DNA of 64,000 nt from an uncultured Dehalococcoidia bacterium (GCA_951812285.1 OX638292.1:864774-928773); one strand, 5' to 3'. Positions 47,242 to 56,015 are shown, counted from the first letter of the stretch. Program-made: numbers and translations. Notes: generated by a model from the sequence alone, not told the origin.

Positions 47242-47571
47242 ATGCCCTACAACCAGGACCTCGCCAACCGCGTCCTTGGAATGCTCTGGCCCGAGCCCAC
47301 GCTCGAGCAGAAGCGCATGTTCGGCGGGATGGCGTTCATGCTGCAGGGCAACCTCGCGTGCTGCGTCCTCAACGACGACCTCATCGTCCGCGTGCCCAGG
47401 GACGAGTACGCCGCCACGCTGGATATTCCCCACGTCCGCGAGATGGACTACTCCGGCCGCCCCATGCGCGGCTGGGTCCTCGTCGGCTCCGACGCCACGG
47501 ACGCCGACGAGCACCTCGCCGAGTGGGTGCGCTACGGCGCGACGACGGCCCTCGCGCTGCCGCCCAAGTAA
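47242..47571 (+). CDS. TfoX/Sxy N-terminal domain protein
   Basis: The start is ATG 47242 (MPYNQDLANRV) after GAGGAAGG; an in-frame ATG at 47221 lacks a ribosome site. 109 aa with the TfoX_N pattern: KRMFGGMAFMLQGNLACCVL and a C-terminal GWVLVGSDATDADEHLAEWV. In gamma-proteobacteria TfoX regulates competence. Stand-alone TfoX_N proteins elsewhere have no established function. Confidence 0.85.
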   Translation: MPYNQDLANRVLGMLWPEPTLEQKRMFGGMAFMLQGNLACCVLNDDLIVRVPRDEYAATLDIPHVREMDYSGRPMRGWVLVGSDATDADEHLAEWVRYGATTALALPPK

Positions 47572-47644
47572 CGCAATACGGCCCGACTGACATTGGCACG
47601 TTGCGCGAGGCTGTTGTGACCGACTAGCGTGGACTATGAAGACA

Positions 47645-48199
47645 TCAAGCCGTCGCCGGCGGCGACCCCGGCTCGCCCTTGAACTGCAGCGGCAGCCCGG
47701 CGGCCATGAAGTAGACCTCGTCCGCCTGCGATGCAAAGAGCTGGTTCACGCGCCCGAGCGCGTCCTCGTAGGCGCGCCCCAGCTCCGTCGGCGGAATGAC
47801 GCCGAGGCCCACCTCGTTGCTGACGACGATCCACGCCGCCGCGCTGCGACGCTGCAACGCCAGCAGTTCCTCGGCGCCAGAGGCGATGACCTCCGCTGCG
47901 GCCGGGTCGGGCGTCCGCAGCAGCAGGTTGCTGACCCAGATCGTCAGGCAGTCCAGCAATACGGTGTCGTAGCCGTCCACCACCGGCGCGAGCGCACTCA
48001 CGAGGTTGACCGGCTCCTCCAGTGTCGTCCACTCCGGCGGGCGGCTCGCCTGGTGCGCTGCGATGCGAGCGGCCATCTCGGCGTCCCCGGCCTCCGCCGT
48101 TGCGACGAAGAGCACGCGTCGTCCGCTGGACGCGAGCCGCTGCGCGAAGGCGCTCTTGCCCGCCCGCACGCCGCCGAGCACCAGTGTCAGGCTACTCAC
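47645..48199 (-). CDS. cobU: Adenosylcobinamide kinase/adenosylcobinamide-phosphate guanylyltransferase
   Basis: 184 aa. The nucleotide-binding GGVRAGKSAFAQ at residues 9-20 is the CobU P-loop, and LLDCLTIWVSNLLL follows near residue 80. It phosphorylates adenosylcobinamide and then transfers GMP to it, in the nucleotide-loop assembly of cobalamin. The GTG start overlaps the cobC stop (GTGA). Last gene of the cobTSCU operon. Confidence 0.95.
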   Translation of the reverse strand: MSSLTLVLGGVRAGKSAFAQRLASSGRRVLFVATAEAGDAEMAARIAAHQASRPPEWTTLEEPVNLVSALAPVVDGYDTVLLDCLTIWVSNLLLRTPDPAAAEVIASGAEELLALQRRSAAAWIVVSNEVGLGVIPPTELGRAYEDALGRVNQLFASQADEVYFMAAGLPLQFKGEPGSPPATA

Positions 48200-48828
48200 G
48201 GGATCGTCCTCGACTGGGTGTCCACGAGGTGGCTGGTGTCATTCCAGAGCTCCAGCACGCAAGCGTCCGGCTGCACGGTCACGACGGAGAGGCTGCCATG
48301 AGAGAGCCGCAGCCGCCAGAAGTGCTCGGCGTCCAGCCCCAGCAGGCACACCGCAACGGCCCGGATGGAGCCGCCATGCGCCACTATAGTGACGTCGTCG
48401 GCCGGGTGCCGCTTGCGGGCGGCGTCGGCGAAGCGCCTGGTGCGCTCCAGCAGTTCGATGGTGGTCTCGCCGCCGGGGGCGGCGTAGTCGGTGTTCCGGC
48501 CGGTGATGCGGATGGCGTACACCTCCGGGTCATTGGCTTTGGCCTGCTCCATCGTCAGACCCTCCCACTCGCCGTAGGAGAACTCGCGGAGGAGGGCGTC
48601 GGGGCGCACGTCGGCAGCAGAACCCGCCGCAATCGCCTGCGCCGTAGCGAGGGCGTGGGCCAGGTCGCTGCTGTACACCGGCCCGGCGACCTGCCCGTCG
48701 AGTCGCTCGGCGAGCTGTCGCGCCTGCGCTCTGCCGCGCTCCGTGAGCGGGATGTGCCGGTGTCCCTGGATGCGGCCCTCCAGGTTCCACACCGTCTCGC
48801 CGTGCCGCACCAGCCGCCATGTGGCCAA
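48196..48828 (-). CDS. cobC: Histidine phosphatase, alpha-ribazole phosphatase (CobC)
   Basis: 210 aa. RHGETVWNLEGRIQG at residues 8-22 contains the phosphorylated histidine of the phosphoglycerate-mutase-like superfamily. TTG start with AAGGAGG 7 bases upstream. Within a cob operon its role is most likely dephosphorylation of alpha-ribazole 5'-phosphate or the cobalamin phosphate. Other histidine phosphatases look alike, so the assignment rests on context. Confidence 0.85.
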   Translation of the reverse strand: MATWRLVRHGETVWNLEGRIQGHRHIPLTERGRAQARQLAERLDGQVAGPVYSSDLAHALATAQAIAAGSAADVRPDALLREFSYGEWEGLTMEQAKANDPEVYAIRITGRNTDYAAPGGETTIELLERTRRFADAARKRHPADDVTIVAHGGSIRAVAVCLLGLDAEHFWRLRLSHGSLSVVTVQPDACVLELWNDTSHLVDTQSRTIP

Positions 48829-48861
48829 GCCCGCCTCCTTGGTGGTGGGTCCGCGTCCACT

Positions 48862-49626
48862 CTAGACCCAGAGAGGAGCAAAGAACAGCGTCGGCCAGAA
48901 GTACACTGCCAGGATGCCCATGAGCAGCGCGGCGACTTCCGCCAGCTCGTTGACCGCGCCGTACGTGTCGCCCGTCATGCCGCCCAGCATCCTCGACATC
49001 CACCAGCCCAGCGCCAGCGACACGACGACCACCGCCCCCGCCAGCGCGAGCCCGCCGCTCCCGAGCAACACCCACCCCGCGAAGAGCGCAATGGCAAGCC
49101 CGACAACGACCTGCCACCACCCCTTGCCTTCGAGGAAGGCGGTACCCAACCCTTCGGCGCGGGCATAGGGGAAGGCGGCCATCGTGGCCAGCATCCCCAG
49201 CCGCGACAGGCACGGGAACAGCACGAGCAGCTCCCATCGCACGTCCAGCGGCAGGCTGACCAGCAGCGACCACTTGAGCAGCAGCAGCGCGACGCCCCCA
49301 GCAACGGCGAAGGCGCCGACGTGGGTGTCCCGCAGGATGCGCAGCCGGTCCTCCCGCGAGTGCCCGCCAAACAGGCCGTCGCAGGCGTCGAGGAACCCTT
49401 CGGTGTGGATGGCCCGCGTGAGCACGAGCAGCACCGCCACCAGGATCGCGTCGACGACCAGCGGCGGCACCGCGGTGTCCATCAGCCAGTCGAGGCCTGC
49501 CAGCACGCCGCCGAGGGCCAGCCCAACCAGCGGGAAGAACGCTCGCGACGGCCCCATAGCCTGCTCCCGTCCGCCGCCGACGGGCAGTATGGTCAGAAAG
49601 CCGAAAGACTGTAGCAGGCTCCTCAT
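48862..49626 (-). CDS. cobS: Adenosylcobinamide-GDP ribazoletransferase (cobalamin synthase)
   Basis: 254 aa integral membrane protein with FGFLTILPV at the start and RAIHTEGFLDACDGLFGGHS (about residues 72-91), the acidic CobS signature. It joins adenosylcobinamide-GDP with alpha-ribazole in the membrane. ATG overlaps the cobT stop (ATGA), showing translational coupling. Confidence 0.95.
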   Translation of the reverse strand: MRSLLQSFGFLTILPVGGGREQAMGPSRAFFPLVGLALGGVLAGLDWLMDTAVPPLVVDAILVAVLLVLTRAIHTEGFLDACDGLFGGHSREDRLRILRDTHVGAFAVAGGVALLLLKWSLLVSLPLDVRWELLVLFPCLSRLGMLATMAAFPYARAEGLGTAFLEGKGWWQVVVGLAIALFAGWVLLGSGGLALAGAVVVVSLALGWWMSRMLGGMTGDTYGAVNELAEVAALLMGILAVYFWPTLFFAPLWV

Positions 49627-50765
49627 GCTGCTCCTCCCGCCTCATCTGAGGGCCGGTCTGACACGCCGGCCTCCTCAAAGGTGGCCATGTCCGACAGCGT
49701 CGCCGCGGCGGCCTCCAGGAGGCCCATCGCGAGGGCCGCGCCCGTGCCCTCGCCGAGCCGCATTTCGAGCTCCAGCAGCGGTCGCAACCCCAGCGCCTCG
49801 AGCACTATGCGGTGGCCCGCCTCCGCCGAGAGGTGTCCAGCCACAAGGTAGTCCCGCACGTTCGGGCAAAGGTGGTGCGCGATGAGCGCTGCCGTGCCTG
49901 AGATGAAACCGTCAATGACCACGGCGCGCCGCGCGCACGCCCCGCCCAGCACGACGCCTGCCAGCACGCCAATCTCGAAGCCACCCACCTTTGCCAGCAC
50001 GTCTAGCGGGTCACTGGCATCGGGCTGGTTGACCGCCAGCGCTCGCTCGACGACCGCCGCCTTGTCGGCGAGCTCGGCATCTGAGCGGCCAGTGCCGCGT
50101 CCCGTGGTCTCGCCCGGCGGCCGCCCCGTCAGCGCCGCCACGATCGCGCTCGACGACGTGGTGTTGCCGATGCCCATGTCGCCCGTGCCGATGGCGTCGG
50201 CCCCTCGCTCGGCCGCTTCCAGCGTCAGCTCGATGCCCGCAGTGACGCACGCCTCGGCCTGCGACCGCGACATTGCTGGCCCCGCGGTGATGTCGGCCGT
50301 GCCACGGCCAATGCCGAGGACGCGCAGGTCAGGGTGTGCGGGCAGCGCCGTCGCGACCCCGGCGTCCACGATGATTAGGTCGATGCCCGCTTGGCGCGCC
50401 AGCACGCTGATTGCCGCACCTCCGGCAAGGAAGTTCAGCACCATCTGTGCCGTGACCTCCTGCGGATAGGCTGTCACGCCCTGATCCACGACGCCGTGGT
50501 CGGCGGCCGCCACGATGATGGCCTTTCCACGGATGATGGGCCGGTCGGTGCTCTGGATGCCGGCGAGCCGGACAGACAAGTCCTCCAACCGGCCCAGGCT
50601 GCCCGGCGGCTTTGTCAACGCCGCTTGCCGAGCTTGGGCTGCGCCCATTGCCGTGGCGTCGGCGGGCGTGATGCCCGCGATGAGATCGCGTAGGTCCATG
50701 GCGGTGGCTGGATCCTCCGACGCAGGATGGCCGGGATAGCTGGTTTGCCCAGTGTAGCCGCTCAT
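49623..50765 (-). CDS. cobT: Nicotinate-nucleotide-dimethylbenzimidazole phosphoribosyltransferase
   Basis: 380 aa from ATG 50765, or 358 aa from ATG 50699 (MDLRDLIAGI). The shorter form fits the family better, although neither start has an ideal ribosome site. Family motifs are LTKPPGSLGRLEDL, AAADHGVVDQGVTAYPQEVT, the catalytic-site region GTGDMGIGNTTSSSAI and the C-terminal RLGEGTGAALAMGLLEAA. It makes alpha-ribazole phosphate for the lower ligand of B12. First gene of cobTSCU. I see no B12-box riboswitch upstream. Confidence 0.94.
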   Translation of the reverse strand: MSGYTGQTSYPGHPASEDPATAMDLRDLIAGITPADATAMGAAQARQAALTKPPGSLGRLEDLSVRLAGIQSTDRPIIRGKAIIVAAADHGVVDQGVTAYPQEVTAQMVLNFLAGGAAISVLARQAGIDLIIVDAGVATALPAHPDLRVLGIGRGTADITAGPAMSRSQAEACVTAGIELTLEAAERGADAIGTGDMGIGNTTSSSAIVAALTGRPPGETTGRGTGRSDAELADKAAVVERALAVNQPDASDPLDVLAKVGGFEIGVLAGVVLGGACARRAVVIDGFISGTAALIAHHLCPNVRDYLVAGHLSAEAGHRIVLEALGLRPLLELEMRLGEGTGAALAMGLLEAAAATLSDMATFEEAGVSDRPSDEAGGAA

Positions 50766-50844
50766 GCGAGGGATGTCGTTACAGAGGGCGACCGCTTGCA
50801 GGTGGAGGCGATTGATAACCTAGTGGGGTACTGACACGTGTAAA

Positions 50845-50873
50845 TTGCAGGGTGGGAGGCAGGTTGCTATACA
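50845..50873 (+). promoter_or_regulatory. Sigma-70-type promoter for the Cache-domain gene
   Basis: TTGCAG (50845-50850), a 17-base spacer, then TATACA (50868-50873). About 90 bases before the start codon at 50965. Confidence 0.5.
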
Positions 50874-50964
50874 ATGATGGAGAGCGGGGCGCCTAACGCG
50901 CCCAGAGCGCCAGAATAATCGCTGGAAGATTGCGCCCGTACTTGGGGCGCATTGGAGGAATCGG

Positions 50965-51456
50965 ATGTCGGAACGCTTGTCGCTGGGCATTGCGGGTGGC
51001 TCGGTCTTGATCGCAGTAGCGGCGCTCGTGGTTGCCTTCCTTGCGCTTACGAAGGAACCGCCCGCACTGCCACCGCCGACTGAGAGCGTGCCCAGCCTGT
51101 ACACGAGGGCCCTCGTTGACGAAGCGATCCAACGCTATGAGCGCATTGGGCGCGAGGAGTCGGTCGAGTACTACAGTGACCCCGCCAATGTCGACGGCGA
51201 GTGGTACGTGTTCATCATCAATGAAGAGGGGCGGACAATCGCTCATCACAACCCTATCTTCATTGATCGCGACCCCGAAGAGCGCGTGGATTCGACAGGG
51301 TATTACTATGGCGAACCTCTGCTTGCAGCAACCGAGGAAGGGGTCTGGGTCAACTACACGCTGCTGAACCCGTTGACCGGGGACGAGTCGAAGAAGCACA
51401 CGTGGGCCAGGCAGCATGACGGACTGATATTCGGGTCCGGTTGGTACGAGCGATAG
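50965..51456 (+). CDS. Membrane-anchored Cache-domain sensor-like protein
   Basis: 163 aa. One N-terminal membrane segment (about residues 8-30), then a Pro-rich spacer and a single Cache domain of the sCache_2 type: EWYVFIINEEGRTIAHHNP, GEPLLAATEEGVWVNY and the C-terminal HDGLIFGSGWYE. Such domains bind small ligands outside the membrane, normally fused to kinases or chemoreceptors. Here no signalling domain follows, so it may act as a stand-alone binding protein. GGAGG ribosome site. Confidence 0.8.
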   Translation: MSERLSLGIAGGSVLIAVAALVVAFLALTKEPPALPPPTESVPSLYTRALVDEAIQRYERIGREESVEYYSDPANVDGEWYVFIINEEGRTIAHHNPIFIDRDPEERVDSTGYYYGEPLLAATEEGVWVNYTLLNPLTGDESKKHTWARQHDGLIFGSGWYER

Positions 51457-51468
51457 CCGAGATCTTCG

Positions 51469-52245
51469 CTACCGGCGGGGCTCCCACCGGAAGAATCGTA
51501 TCGTGAACAGCGCCCCGGCGACGAGCCACGCCGCCATCACCAGCAGGTGCGCCCACTCGAACCCTGCCCCAGCCTCGAATGGGTTGAAGGCCGAGTGCAT
51601 GGCAAGCGCCATGTGCCGCACGGGGAACACGTCGGCCAGCGTGGTGAGCCACACCGGCGCGTCGTCCAGCGGGATGAACACGTCCGATATGAACAGAAGC
51701 GGCAGGATGGACGCGTTTACGATTGCGGGCGCCGCGTCGGCGTTTGGGATGATCGAGGTGACCGCCAACCCCAGCGTGCAGAACGTCGCCGCCGCGATGG
51801 CGAGCGTGAGCAGAACGGACGGTAGCTTGGTCGTCGGCAGGTCGACGTCGAAGGCCAACCAGCCGGCGCCCGCGACGATGATGACCAGCAGCACCGTCAG
51901 CAGTACCGAGTGAACGATCTTCCCGGCCAGGTACGACCAGCTCGGCAGCGGGGTGCCGCGCATCCGCTTCAGCAGCCCGCCGTCCCGCGCGAATGAGATG
52001 CCCATCGCGACGTTGGTGTACGTGGCTCCCACGACGGCAAACACCATGATGCCGGGCACATAAAAGGTGGACAGGTTGTAGGTGTTCCCGCTCTCGTCCG
52101 TGACCTCCTGGCTGCCAAAGATGAGGTTGAAGATCACCATGAACATGAGCGGGAACACAATAGTGAAGAAGGCTGCGGCCGGGTTGCGCCAGAATGCGCT
52201 GTTCTCATAGCGGACCTGCCTCAGCGCGAGCATGATGGAGTTCAT
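51469..52245 (-). CDS. ABC-2 type exporter permease
   Basis: The start is ATG 52245 (MNSIMLALRQVRYEN), two bases after the ATPase stop; the open frame further upstream lies inside that gene. 258 aa with six hydrophobic segments and the ABC-2 pattern LKRMRGTPLPSWSYLAGKIV near residue 95. Partner of the adjacent DrrA-type ATPase in export of a drug, lipid or polysaccharide. Confidence 0.92.
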   Translation of the reverse strand: MNSIMLALRQVRYENSAFWRNPAAAFFTIVFPLMFMVIFNLIFGSQEVTDESGNTYNLSTFYVPGIMVFAVVGATYTNVAMGISFARDGGLLKRMRGTPLPSWSYLAGKIVHSVLLTVLLVIIVAGAGWLAFDVDLPTTKLPSVLLTLAIAAATFCTLGLAVTSIIPNADAAPAIVNASILPLLFISDVFIPLDDAPVWLTTLADVFPVRHMALAMHSAFNPFEAGAGFEWAHLLVMAAWLVAGALFTIRFFRWEPRR

Positions 52246-52247
52246 GG

Positions 52248-53183
52248 CTACTCCTCGCTCCCGCCGGTCTCGCCGACCAGCTCGATGAAGAGGTCCTCCA
52301 GCGTGGGGTGGGTGACGGTGAGCTCTTCCAACTCGATGCCGTTCTCCACAGCCCACGCCGTCAGGGAGTGAAGAGTGCGTGTAGGGTTGTCGGCTGCGAG
52401 CAAGTACGCGCCGCTCCCGTCCGGTGTTGCCGGCAGCTCGTTGGGCAAGGACGGCGCGTCGTCGGGGAGTCGGAAGCGAACGGTGGTCGTACGGTCGCGA
52501 AGGGCGAGATCGCCGGGCGCGCCCTCGGCGACGATCTGCCCCTGCACCAGGATGGCCACGCGGTCTGCCAGGTACTCAGCCTCCTCCATGTAATGCGTGG
52601 TGAGGAGCACGGTCTTGCCCAGCGACTTCAGCCCTCGCACCATCTCCCAAGCCCCGCGCCGGGCGGCCGGGTCGAAGCCCGTCGTAGGCTCGTCGAGGAA
52701 GAGCAGCTCCGGGTTGCCCGCCAGGCCGATGGCGACGTCTAGGCGCCGTTGTTGTCCTCCGGAGAGTTTCTTCACGCGCTCCCGGCGCTGGTCCCGCAAT
52801 CCAACGAGGTCGAGCAGGTCCTCCAGCGGGAGGGGTTGAGGGTAGTAGCCGCGGAACTGGTTGATGGTCTCTTCCACGGAGAGGTACTGGTCGACGCTGG
52901 TTGACTGCAGGACAATGCCGACTCGCTGCTTGTGAGCCCGGTCGTTCAGGCCCGGGTCGTGGCCCAGCACGGACACCTGCCCACTGGACCTGGTGCGGTG
53001 ACCCTCGAGGATCTCGACGGTCGTCGTCTTGCCCGCGCCGTTGGGCCCCAGCAGCGCAAAGACCTCGCCGGACGCCACCTGCAGGTCGATCCCGCGGACG
53101 GCGTCGTGGCTGCCGTAAGTCTTTCGCAGACCGTGCACCTCAATGGCCAATTCAGCGTTCGCGTGGTGCTGGGAGGTAGTCAA
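52248..53183 (-). CDS. ABC-2 exporter ATP-binding protein (DrrA type)
   Basis: 311 aa. Walker A GPNGAGKTTTVEILEG near residue 47, signature LSGGQQRRLDVAIGLAG, Walker B LLFLDEPTTGFDP, and a C-terminal DUF4162-like extension. TTG start with AAGGAGA upstream. It powers the adjacent permease. A perfect palindrome about 80 bases upstream may be the operator of a TetR-type repressor, though no such gene is near. Confidence 0.93.
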   Translation of the reverse strand: MTTSQHHANAELAIEVHGLRKTYGSHDAVRGIDLQVASGEVFALLGPNGAGKTTTVEILEGHRTRSSGQVSVLGHDPGLNDRAHKQRVGIVLQSTSVDQYLSVEETINQFRGYYPQPLPLEDLLDLVGLRDQRRERVKKLSGGQQRRLDVAIGLAGNPELLFLDEPTTGFDPAARRGAWEMVRGLKSLGKTVLLTTHYMEEAEYLADRVAILVQGQIVAEGAPGDLALRDRTTTVRFRLPDDAPSLPNELPATPDGSGAYLLAADNPTRTLHSLTAWAVENGIELEELTVTHPTLEDLFIELVGETGGSEE

Positions 53184-53260
53184 CTATGGTTCTCCTTGTT
53201 GGGAAGCCGGATAGAGTGCGTTAAAGAGTATACATACGTAGCGGGGTTCCACTGCAGATC

Positions 53261-53281
53261 TTAGTTTGTATCGCAAACTAA
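53261..53281. promoter_or_regulatory. Perfect 8-bp inverted repeat upstream of the ABC-2 exporter
   Basis: TTAGTTTG-TATCG-CAAACTAA has the size and form of a TetR-family operator. Downstream on the minus strand a TATACT -10-like box lies in the leader of the exporter gene. Confidence 0.45.
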
Positions 53282-53460
53282 CACAAGACCTCAAGGATGC
53301 CGCACAGAGGCACTGGCCTTGTGGAGCAAAGGGTGTGCTCCCGATCCGCAACCCGGAAATGCCCTAAACCCGCCCGCCAATTGGCTGGCCGGGGGTTGAC
53401 CGCCGAGGGTACAATACCGCATCACCGAACGACAGGCCTTGCCATACATGGAGGTATGCT

Positions 53461-53604
53461 ATGGCCTTCAGTGAGATTGCGGAATTCATCAGCGCCTCCA
53501 CAGGGATCGCTTTAGCCGTCGTGGCGATTGTGGTCACCGTAGGCGTCTTTGCCGCAATTGCACGAATGGGCAACAGCGTGCGCCCATCCGCTGACAAGAA
53601 GTAA
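53461..53604 (+). CDS. Small single-pass membrane protein (47 aa)
   Basis: 47 aa beginning MAFSEIAEFISASTG, then one hydrophobic helix (about residues 16-35) and a polar tail NSVRPSADKK. A consensus GGAGG site lies 6 bases before the ATG, and the spacing, helix and stop support a real gene. A TACAAT -10-like element is at 53410. It could be a membrane-active regulator or a toxin-like peptide; no partner is apparent. The other bases of 53184-53460 hold only dyads, including a palindrome GCCAATTGGC at 53376. Confidence 0.55.
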   Translation: MAFSEIAEFISASTGIALAVVAIVVTVGVFAAIARMGNSVRPSADKK

Positions 53605-53759
53605 CGTACCCTTACTCCTCCAAGTCCTCTAGGTGCGAGGCAATTGCGCGCCCCTACTTCGTTCGCTCAGCTTCGAAAATGCTGTCCCCGCGCACTCATC
53701 TCGAACTCGCGACATCGCAGCACCACGGATCGTTTATGACCTGAAAACCGCCAGCGCGG

Positions 53760-54320
53760 TCACATTGGCGCCAATGTGACGTAGTAGGCGATGGTCTGTA
53801 GAGCCTCCCAGTCGCCCGTCGTGAGTTCGAAGTTCTTGCCGGTCCGAAGGGTCCACCCCTGGAAGATGGTCGTGCGGTTCTGCAGTTCCATGTCCTTCAC
53901 CCGCTTGACCATCTCGTCGATGGTGGCATCTTCCGAGAGTACGTTGATGAGTCCTGTGCCCATATCCTTGCCGCGCCACGTGACGTCCAGCACCTGACCG
54001 AACAGAGGGAAGGACTTCTTGCGAAGGGTTGTCAGTTTGATGGTGCCCTCCTTTGGCATCTTCCGGTTGTCCGGAATGCCGAAGACGAACCACCATTGTG
54101 GCGGGCTCTTGTTTGAGCCGTCCTGCTTGATGACATTTACCCAGGAAATGGGCCCGTTGGCGATGTCTATGATGCCGAGCGAGCGGGTGAACAGCCGCTT
54201 GCCGAGCGACTCTTCCGGCCGGTCGCGTTCGGCAATCTCGGCGGCCACGCCGAGTTCGGACAACGCCTCGGCGAGAGTGTCCCGGGTCTTGTCGCGAAAG
54301 CGCTCGTGCCAGCTTGTCAT
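53760..54320 (-). CDS. Hypothetical cytoplasmic protein (186 aa)
   Basis: The start chosen is ATG 54320 (MTSWHERFRDKTRDTLAEAL), where predicted coding quality begins; in-frame starts exist up to 54401. It is amphipathic with no signal peptide. Segments such as RSLGIIDIANGPISWVNVIK and PPQWWFVFGIPDNRK do not recall a family I know. It is divergent from the VOC gene at 54432. The 53605-53759 stretch downstream is empty. Confidence 0.65.
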   Translation of the reverse strand: MTSWHERFRDKTRDTLAEALSELGVAAEIAERDRPEESLGKRLFTRSLGIIDIANGPISWVNVIKQDGSNKSPPQWWFVFGIPDNRKMPKEGTIKLTTLRKKSFPLFGQVLDVTWRGKDMGTGLINVLSEDATIDEMVKRVKDMELQNRTTIFQGWTLRTGKNFELTTGDWEALQTIAYYVTLAPM

Positions 54321-54431
54321 GGATAAGGGATACATGGTCAACCGGAGGACATACAGGGATTGCGTCGGTGGGCTGGAAATTGAGGTGCTGACGGGCCACA
54401 CTGACTGGACACCTGTGGGGGAGGGAAAACC

Positions 54432-54854
54432 ATGGAGCCTCGGATAAGCATCATCACGCTCGGCGTGACTGACCTGGACCGGTCAACCCGATTCTATCGC
54501 GATGGTCTCGGATTTCCCGTCCATGAGGCGGGCAGTGCGTCCATCACATTCTTCTTGCTTACCAACATGATGCTGTCCCTCTACCCGAGAGACGCTCTGG
54601 CGGACGATGCCGTGCCAAGCCAGGCTGGGGGAGGGGATTTTGGCAGGCACGCTTTCACCATCGCGCATAACGTGGCGTCGCGGGCGGAGGTGGATGCTGT
54701 CCTCGAGGAGGCTGTGGCGGCCGGTGCGCGCATCATCAAGCCGGCTGAGGCGACGTTCTGGGGCGGCTATTCGGGCTACTTCGCTGACCCTGATGGATTT
54801 CAGTGGGAGATTGCGACCGGTTCGGGCCTGCCTATTGAACCCTCTGGGAGTTAG
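54432..54854 (+). CDS. VOC-family protein (glyoxalase/dioxygenase fold)
   Basis: 140 aa with two beta-alpha-beta-beta-beta modules: ISIITLGVTDLDRSTRFYRD and DGLGFPVHE at the start, and GYFADPDGFQWEIATG at the end, with the metal-binding glutamate in WEIA. GGGGGAGGG ribosome site. Specific activity (glyoxalase, bleomycin-type resistance or other) cannot be decided. The 54855-55032 gap has a GGGGGC-GCA-GCCCCC hairpin at 54989-55003 and no gene. Confidence 0.85.
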   Translation: MEPRISIITLGVTDLDRSTRFYRDGLGFPVHEAGSASITFFLLTNMMLSLYPRDALADDAVPSQAGGGDFGRHAFTIAHNVASRAEVDAVLEEAVAAGARIIKPAEATFWGGYSGYFADPDGFQWEIATGSGLPIEPSGS

Positions 54855-55032
54855 AGGATTGGTGGGGATACTATCCGGCAAGTCGCGACGGGTCCGCGGA
54901 CGCCGTCGAACGTGGTTCGCTGGCGCCGCCGGGGTCTCCACACTCCATCCTTGCCTGCGGACAAGCTCCGCACTTGAGGAGAGGAGCGGGGGGCGCAGCC
55001 CCCGACGGCGCCAGTTCCAGCCGAAAGGGGCG

Positions 55033-55863
55033 CTAGACGTCATCCCCCATGTCATGGTCAGGGTGGTTGATGTCCCCCATCTTCCAGTAGCCTTGTGTCC
55101 GTAGCATGGAGCGATCCACGCCGCGTTCCTCCAGGTAGTAACGGCGAATCTCCCGCATTACGTCAGCCTCACAGCTCACCCAAATGCGTCCGTTGCCCTC
55201 CGGCAGCGGAGCCGCCTTCATTGCGTTGGCAAGCCTTCGGCCCGGAGTGCTGCCTCCCTCGCGGTGGAGCCACGTTACTTCGAAGGTCGCAGGCGAGGTC
55301 AGTTCTTGATGTTCTTGCGCGTCGTGCACTTCGGCAAACACAAGGGCGCGCACGTTCTTTGGCATAGCCTCCAGCACGGTGCCAATTGCCGGCAACGCAG
55401 CCTCGTCACCGCCGATGAGGTACCAGTCAACCTCAGCTTCCGGGAAATACGTGCCGCCTGCCTGCCCAGAGATCACGGCGGAATCACCCGCCTTAATGGT
55501 GGACGCCCACGCGGCGCCTGGGCCGTGTTCATGCAGGGCGATGTCGACGACCAACTCACCTGCATCGGCGTCCCAACGCCGCGGGGTGTAGGCGCGACTC
55601 ATCGGGCGCGGCTGGTCTTCCGGGAAGGTTAGCCCGTCGGGCCCATCGACGGGGAGCGGAAGATCTCCGGTCTCCGCATCGGGAAGGTAGATGCGGAAAT
55701 GCTCGGCGGGGCCCTTGGACTGGAACTCCTTCATTTGCTCGCCACCGAGGGTTATGCGCACCATGCGGGGAGTAATCCGCTCCACTTCGAGCACGTCGAC
55801 GACACGGGGCGGCGGGCGCCTTCGTCGGGCGGGTTGGCTGTCGGTCGGGTTAGTTGAGACCAT
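55033..55863 (-). CDS. Siderophore-interacting FAD-dependent reductase (SIP/ViuB type)
   Basis: The start is ATG 55863 (MVSTNPTDSQ), 6 bases after GAGGTG; the frame upstream to 55929 runs across the promoter. 276 aa. FAD-binding domain with ITPRMVRITLGGE and the RAYTPRRWD flavin motif, then an SIP domain with WYLIGGDEAALPAIGTVLEA and ending GYWKMGDINHPDHD. It reduces ferric siderophores in the cytoplasm to free iron. The promoter carries a 17-bp dyad at its transcription start. Confidence 0.92.
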   Translation of the reverse strand: MVSTNPTDSQPARRRRPPPRVVDVLEVERITPRMVRITLGGEQMKEFQSKGPAEHFRIYLPDAETGDLPLPVDGPDGLTFPEDQPRPMSRAYTPRRWDADAGELVVDIALHEHGPGAAWASTIKAGDSAVISGQAGGTYFPEAEVDWYLIGGDEAALPAIGTVLEAMPKNVRALVFAEVHDAQEHQELTSPATFEVTWLHREGGSTPGRRLANAMKAAPLPEGNGRIWVSCEADVMREIRRYYLEERGVDRSMLRTQGYWKMGDINHPDHDMGDDV

Positions 55864-55888
55864 TTGTAGCACCTCATGAGTTGTTGTT

Positions 55889-55939
55889 ATTAGGGATTCT
55901 CTAATCTTGTAAGTATATACGAAGTGCACACTGTGTCAA
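55889..55939 (-). promoter_or_regulatory. Promoter and operator of the siderophore-interacting protein gene
   Basis: On the minus strand TTGACA (55934-55939), 16 bases, TATACT (55912-55917). The expected transcription start falls at the edge of a 17-bp dyad ATTAG-N7-CTAAT (55889-55905; inner GA/TC also paired). This fits repression by an iron-sensing DtxR- or Fur-type regulator, although the sequence is not a textbook box of either. Confidence 0.65.
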
Positions 55940-56015
55940 CACTATAAGTCCAATTTCATCATGATTCTGTCATAGAAATCCAAGAGCATGAGGACCGCGG
56001 GATGGAGTTGGAGCG

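Noticed and set aside
48022..49614. 530-codon plus-strand ORF
   Set aside because: Antisense to the cobC and cobS genes, which overlap or abut in a coherent operon.
50766..50964. Cobalamin riboswitch before cobT
   Set aside because: I could not find a B12-box-like sequence or the expected multi-helix layout on the minus strand.
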